From Hemicordylus capensis (lineage: Eukaryota > Chordata > Lepidosauria > Squamata > Cordylidae), in contig NC_069659.1 of assembly GCF_027244095.1 (NCBI RefSeq), forward strand, positions 354,058,750 through 354,122,749: a stretch of 64,000 bases of DNA, in the 5' to 3' direction. A model generated the notes under the pieces. It worked only from the letters and a program-made list of their open reading frames with translations. It had not been told where the DNA came from and did no database searches. Each line of letters starts with the position of its first letter. The first letter of the stretch is position 1. Shown here one piece after another: positions 60,501-64,000 of the stretch. A program made the position numbers and the translations under genes.

Positions 60501-62132
60501 CTTACGTTTGCCCTTGGAGAGGATATTTATTTATTATTTATTTGATTTATATACTGCCCTTAGAAAATGGCTCAGGGCGGTTTACAATTACAGGATACAG
60601 GACATATCCCCAGGATGCTCAGTCTGTACAAGGTCACCCTGGCAATGTGCAACCTCCATCCAAAGTGTCTCTCTGGGGTTTCTGCACCCTGGATTGTTTC
60701 TTCCACTTGTGGCAGCAAGCAAGGGGGCCTAAAGATGTCAGTGCTGCTGTTCCTCTTGTCCTCAGGGCAGTTAGCTCCTGCAGCAGCCACGGTCCTGCAA
60801 GGGAGGGAGCAGGGTTGAGGATGAACTCTGTGTGTGTGTGTGTCTGTGTGTATCTCATACAGTCCACCCGTAAACCGCTACCAGTAGTTATCCCCTCTTT
60901 CTCTTTGGTTGTTGAGCTGTTCCCTTCCGGTCCATCCCTGGCAGGCAGTACGCATGTGACGTGATCGCAGGAACGACAGATGAGATGCTGACACTGGGAA
61001 CCTTTAAGACCCTGCAGTTCTCGATGGACAAAGAAAAGCAACAGAAGGCTGACCTCCACAATCTTGTCCTCAGGTTAGCATTTTAGAGTTAAGAAGCTGC
61101 CTTGTTCCAAGTGAGGGAGGCAGTCTGTCGGGCACAAGAGGTGGAAGGAACTGGATTGGTGCCAGGGGAGGAAGGCTTAATCCAGGGATTCCCAACTTTG
61201 GGTTCCCAGGTGATGGTGGACTATAATTCCCATCATCCCCAGCCACAATGGCCAAATGCAGCTGTGGCAGGGGATGATGGGAGTTGTAGTACAACACCTG
61301 GGGCCAAGGTTGGGAACCCCTGAATTCCTCTTTGTGCTCACACTCATTCCCTGGCTTAAAATTCCTTTCTACAAAAAGTTTATATTAGTCACAGTGGTAC
61401 ATAGATTTTCCTCTCCGTGGCAGACAGCAGTGTGATTTGAATGGGGAAACATTTGGACCTTCTTCCTGCATGCTGCAGTCATGATCTGGCAGTTTTAACG
61501 GGTATTTTAATTTGATTTTTAACATTTTGTTAAAATTTCTTGGTTTGTTTTATTGCTGTAAACCGCCTAGAGACTTCGGTATTGGGCAGTATACAAATAT
61601 GTTAAAATAAATGATCTAACTCACTGTATCTCTCAGCCTAACCCACCTCCCAGGGTTGTTGTGTGGCTAAACATAACCAAGTACACCGCTCTGTTTTCCT
61701 TTTCTGAAGGAAAAGTGGGATATAAATGTAAAAGTAAATCAATAAATTGCACTCCTCCTTGCCACAGCTGGTTTTTGAAGCCGGGTGCGGGAGATGTAGG
61801 GAGGAGTCCCAATAGCAGAATTCACATGGATGGCCTTTCCTAGTTTGGTAGCGGCAGCAGCGGCATGCCTCACATTTCTTTTGCTCATCATCGCTGCCAG
61901 TAGGTGCCCAGGCTGCCTCTCTTCTGAACTTTGGGTACCTGCCAGGAAGTCCCTTCCTTAGCGCAGATGAAAAACACTGGCCACTCTGCTCTTGTGCTCC
62001 AGGAAACTGCATAGCAGGAATGTCCTTTTTCTCTCCCACACCCTTTGCAGGGAAGAGATGGGAAGGAAGAAGATCCGGTCACTCCAGAAGCAGCTCAGTG
62101 ATGTCAAGAAAGAGAAGGATTTTGAGCTCCAG
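48561..62132 (+). CDS. IQCG: IQ motif-containing G / dynein regulatory complex subunit 9, 5-prime part
   Basis: Five plus-strand exons join in phase: 48561-48595 ([11 protein letters not shown]), 58209-58341, 58580-58827, 60945-61073 and 62051-62132. Together they give about 207 residues, and the gene continues beyond the right edge. Exon 2 carries [20 protein letters not shown] then [11 protein letters not shown], very close to human IQCG. Exons 4-5 carry [15 protein letters not shown] and [20 protein letters not shown], again matching in order. Exon 3 is a coiled-coil stretch ([20 protein letters not shown]) ending [16 protein letters not shown] is part of the nexin-dynein regulatory complex of motile cilia and sperm flagella and binds calmodulin through an IQ motif. 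That motif is not in this window. All splice sites are GT-AG. Intron 1 is 9.6 kb and contains CR1 copies and an unrelated exon pair. Confidence 0.93.
49002..49290 (-). repeat. Composite 5S/tRNA SINE
   Basis: The 5S-like block (AGTAAGCAGGGTCTGCCCTG, then ATTTGAATGGGAGACTTTA) and the tRNA-like body are both clear on the minus strand. It directly abuts the next SINE. Confidence 0.9.
49295..49560 (+). repeat. Sauria-type SINE
   Basis: GGGGAAATGCTTGACTTACA, GTTCGAATCCCCGCTGG, CAGCAGCGATACAGGAAGAT and the tail GACTCGACGGCACACTTAAC are all visible. Confidence 0.92.
49740..51337 (+). mobile_element. CR1 LINE, 5-prime truncated, carrying a hAT insertion
   Basis: CR1 runs from a segment upstream of the catalytic motif ([19 protein letters not shown]-like, near 49870) through [20 protein letters not shown] and [11 protein letters not shown] to the standard 3-prime tail. 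There are several deletions and a hAT foldback at 50996-51131. Confidence 0.9.
50996..51131. mobile_element. hAT foldback MITE inside CR1
   Basis: Inverted ends with GTTCCCTCTAACAGGGATTC and the complement near 51115-51130. The flanks GGACAGGT and GGACAAGT match at 7 of 8. Confidence 0.85.
51903..52137 (+). repeat. Sauria-type SINE
   Basis: AGTGGCACAGCAGGGAAATG starts the copy. GCAGAAAGTTGCCAGTTCAA, GAAGATGCTGAAAGGCATCA and the tail ATGGCACACTTTACCTTTA follow. Confidence 0.9.
52200..53116 (+). mobile_element. Young CR1 3-prime end
   Basis: One long open stretch reads [20 protein letters not shown] and then [20 protein letters not shown], followed by the canonical CR1 3-prime end. It closely matches the copy at 3926-5065. 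The 5-prime truncation point carries a short duplication of GTTAGCAAGTGTAA. Confidence 0.93.
53117..53755. other. No gene recognised
   Basis: This is IQCG intron 1. A short frame starting at 53538 encodes a hydrophobic peptide ([20 protein letters not shown]), with no other support for a gene. Confidence 0.45.
53756..54690 (-). mobile_element. Old LINE (L2 group) remnants
   Basis: The complement contains [12 protein letters not shown] and [20 protein letters not shown] (54105-54300), and a second piece with [12 protein letters not shown] (near 54600). Both are blocks of the C-terminal L2-group protein. Confidence 0.8.
54727..55633 (+). CDS. Unidentified exon pair inside IQCG intron 1
   Basis: Exon 54727-54969 (243 nt) follows a strong pyrimidine tract ending CTCTCTCTGCAG and stops before GTTTGT. 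It is open in phase 0 and encodes 81 residues including [36 protein letters not shown] and [11 protein letters not shown] second exon, 55475-55633 (159 nt), follows an acceptor CCACTAG. It continues in phase 0 with [15 protein letters not shown] and [16 protein letters not shown], ending TAG. The combined 133 residues are Gln/Leu/Lys-rich and look coiled-coil. They cannot join IQCG exon 2, which needs phase 2 upstream, so this is not an IQCG exon in that form. It could be the end of a separate plus-strand gene, or a decayed remnant. I do not recognise the family, and no upstream exon was found. Confidence 0.4.
55400..55422. repeat. CA microsatellite
   Basis: A short perfect (CA)n run between the two unidentified exons. 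Confidence 0.95.
55634..57094. other. No gene recognised
   Basis: This is IQCG intron 1. A (GT)n run lies near 56503-56524. A possible degraded SINE head lies near 56172 (GGGGTCATAGCTCAGTTG). Confidence 0.5.
57095..57530. repeat. Two tRNA-Ala SINEs in opposite orientation
   Basis: 57095-57260 is a diverged minus copy (ACATGGAGCTGCTTTTTCCT, GACCATTGATGCACCTAGCC). 57330-57530 is a plus copy with GCACTTGCTTTGCAAGCAGA and the tail GATCAATGGTCTGACTGTTG. Confidence 0.75.
57632..57850 (+). repeat. tRNA-derived SINE with LINE-like tail (second family)
   Basis: GAGCCCCTGGTGGCGCAGTG starts it, and the B box is AGTTCGATCCTG. The body and tail (TAAACCGCTTAGAGAGCTTC, GCGGTATATAAATGTAAG) match the minus copy at 22562-22780. 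Confidence 0.92.
57876..58021. mobile_element. hAT foldback MITE
   Basis: TAGGGGTTCTCAGCCTTGG and CCAAGGTTGGGAATCCCTG are inverted ends. The flanks CTCCCAAG and CTCTAGAG are only a weak match. A minus tRNA-Ala SINE fragment follows at 58022-58120. Confidence 0.75.
59241..59450 (-). mobile_element. CR1 3-prime end
   Basis: The complement of the standard tail is clear (GCCCATCTAGTCCAGCCTCC, GATGCCTCTGGGAAGCCCAC). Two smaller minus fragments lie at about 60010-60140 and 60165-60300. Confidence 0.9.
59774..59888. mobile_element. hAT foldback MITE, shortened
   Basis: TAGGGGTTCTCAACTTTGAG and GTAGTCCAACAGTTGGGGCT are the paired ends around ACTACAATGCCCATCACCCC. Confidence 0.7.
60300..60944. other. 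IQCG intron DNA
   Basis: A LINE tail-like piece lies near 60525-60590 (TTTATATACTGCCCTTAGAA) and a (GT)n run at about 60829-60849. Otherwise nothing is recognised. Confidence 0.5.
61183..61322. mobile_element. hAT foldback MITE
   Basis: CAGGGATTCCCAACTTTGGG and CCAAGGTTGGGAACCCCTG are inverted ends around ACTATAATTCCCATCATCCC. No clean target duplication is seen. Confidence 0.82.
61323..62050. other. IQCG intron DNA with a SINE tail
   Basis: A third-family SINE tail lies at about 61625-61745 (CCTAACCCACCTCCCAGGGT, GTGGGATATAAATGTAAA). A LINE tail-like piece lies near 61555-61610. Nothing else is recognised. Confidence 0.5.
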
Positions 62133-62641
62133 GTGAGTCTCTAGGGGCAGTCATCTCTCTCAACAACCTTGACCTGCTCCCCCCCTCCTGGGGGAGCAGG
62201 GGGAGCACATAAGAGTGCAAAGGGGGGGGGCAGGGGGGAGCACATAAGAGTGCAAGTGGCTAGATAAACATTCCCTAGGACCTGCTTGCTCTCAGGGTAC
62301 AGGCTCAGGCTTCTGACATTTTATATGCACATCAGAACTTGCCCAACATGTGATCTTTCTGGCACAGAATGCTACCCCCCTGCAGAGGCTGCTCATCTCC
62401 TCCACAGGCTGCAACATACACAGGTCTGGAGGACAGCTGGGCTCCTGTGCCTGTGGCAGCCTCGCCTGGACACAAGCCAGCATCTCTTGGATGAAGCTAG
62501 GGGCCCTTCAGTGGACTACTAACACATCTATCCCCACCCCAGGAATCCCTGCCAAAGTACTGCCCCCCCACCCCCCCCACCCCCACATTACTGACATTAC
62601 TTTTCAACTCCAGATAACACAATCATTCAGATCCTGATGGA
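62133..62641. other. IQCG intron DNA
   Basis: No exon is seen. A G-run lies near 62221 and a C-run near 62565. Confidence 0.5.
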
Positions 62642-63705
62642 CAGAGTTGTATCTTGGGAAAATAGCACCTAGGGCAAGCACTGAAATTGTGCCCCCTGTC
62701 CAAACATCTGACACCCATCTTTCAGATAACTTTACCATAATATCAGCTGAAAAATACAAGTCAAGCTCGTTAATCTTTTAATATTTCAAAAACTATTTAG
62801 CAGCGGACATAGCCAGACCAAAAAAATGCTGCAAAACTACAAATTTCAGTATGCTGGGGCTCACAAAATACCCAAATACTATGTGGAGGTGTACTTGGAA
62901 AATTAAACAGAAGCGCCTGTCTAATTCTCTACTATGCATTGTAGCATCACTATTACATAAGTTTTAAAAATAAATGGAGGATTTGACTTTTCCCAGATAC
63001 TCGGAAAATAATTAAAGGATATGCAGAGTAAACTGTGTCACTGCTTGGAATATATTATAATATTTCAGAAAGACAGTTAAAATGAGTGAAAGAGAGCAAG
63101 AAACTACCAGTGGGCCTTAATACTAAGGATTTCACACTGATTCAAAGACAAAATCACCATTAATAGCCATATTATTAAGATATCACATTTAACTCACTTA
63201 TCACAAGAAACAAAGTAAGAGCAAATGAATACAATCCTAGCTCATAAGCTTCAGCTCAGTATTCACAAGCCCTGATTCTGTGTACATAGTGCCAAACTGA
63301 ATATGTGTACAGTGACATATTAATTTTTTTTAAAAAAATAATAATCTGTAGATGCTTCAGTGGGCTTCCTAAAGGCCATGGGGGGGGGGGTGTCTGCAAA
63401 GGTTCCCTCCCCCCCACCAGCCTCTTAATTCACCACTGCAGCCCGTCCCAGGCTGATTTTCGGGCCTGTTCAGGCCTGCAAAGATCGGCATGGTGGCCAT
63501 TTGGGAGGCTGCCACGCATGCTCAAATGGCCTCTGCAAGGCCTGGCATGGCCTAGAGCCTCACAGAGGCCATTTGAGCATGTGCAGTGGCCATTTTGGTT
63601 TTGGCAGCCATTTTTAGTGGGTTTTTTTCATTTTAAAAAATGGCGCCCCCTTCAAGTGGCACCCGGGGCATGTGCCCTGCCTGCCCCACACTAGATATGC
63701 CCCTG
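62642..63705. mobile_element. Non-autonomous hAT element, 1.06 kb, with target duplication
   Basis: It starts CAGAGTTGTATCTTGGGAAA and ends CACTAGATATGCCCCTG, with TIRs resembling CAGGGGCATATCTAG. The flanks CTGATGGA (62634-62641) and CTGATGGC (63706-63713) match at 7 of 8. The interior is AT-rich on the left and GC-rich on the right, with no transposase frame. The right end contains GGCGCCCCCTTCAAGTGGCA, a feature shared with the shorter element at 5412-5738. Confidence 0.82.
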
Positions 63706-63713
63706 CTGATGGC

Positions 63714-64000
63714 CAAGAAGAACCCACCCACCCAGGCCTGGTTCTTTCTGAAATACCGAGTCTGTTCTCATGACTTAAAGCTGGGTTGCAGGAGGGTCTA
63801 GCCAGGATCCCAGACCTGTGCATACTCCTGAGAACTGGTCACATGTCATCAAGAACTGCAGAAAGAGGAAGGGAAAGTGATCCTATGCTAGCTGCGATCT
63901 GAGTGTGGGGTGTCCTTTTGCTCCATCCTTGATACAATGCTGGGTCAACCATTGCTATGGTTGGTAAACAGTGCTAACACCATCCTGCCCGATTGCAGCT
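63714..64000. other. No gene recognised at the right edge
   Basis: This is IQCG intron DNA. The window ends before the next expected IQCG exon. Confidence 0.5.

Overview
This window is nuclear DNA of a squamate reptile, most likely a lizard. It is dense in CR1 and L2-clade LINEs, several tRNA-derived SINE families (including one with a Bov-B-like tail), a 5S rRNA-derived composite SINE, and many short hAT foldback elements. The genes have vertebrate intron-exon structure and recognisable vertebrate orthologues. I cannot name the species.

Layout. Positions 1-1210 are a CpG-rich segment with a possible membrane-protein exon on the minus strand. Positions 3.9-9.1 kb hold a KRAB zinc-finger locus on the plus strand: the KRAB-A exon is split by a CR1 insertion and carries a frame change, while the terminal exon still encodes 14 C2H2 fingers. 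Positions 9.9-20.1 kb are a pile of mobile elements: a tandem repeat, a LINE of uncertain clade, and a nearly full-length L2-clade LINE whose reading frame is interrupted exactly by a 1.4 kb Helitron. After these come a Sauria-type SINE, an internally deleted CR1 and half a Tc1/mariner element.

Positions 21.3-33.2 kb hold a complete three-exon gene on the minus strand that I assign to the C2orf72 family; its first exon lies in a CpG island. Positions 41.6-48.3 kb hold a complete RPL35A gene on the minus strand (four coding exons plus an untranslated first exon). It is head to head with IQCG (DRC9), whose first five coding exons lie on the plus strand at 48.56-62.13 kb and which runs off the right edge. 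Within IQCG intron 1 lies a pair of phase-compatible plus-strand exons (54.7-55.6 kb) of unknown identity.

The genes do not form one pathway. RPL35A is a ribosomal housekeeping gene sharing a short bidirectional promoter with a ciliary gene. IQCG builds the axonemal nexin-dynein regulatory complex. The C2orf72-type protein has no known biochemical role, and the zinc-finger gene is probably a decayed or KRAB-less member of the repressor family that targets mobile elements. The strongest unusual observations are the precise Helitron-in-L2 insertion, the CR1-split KRAB exon, the unexplained exon pair inside IQCG, and several foldback DNA transposons with clean 8-bp target duplications. I found no undescribed multi-gene system.
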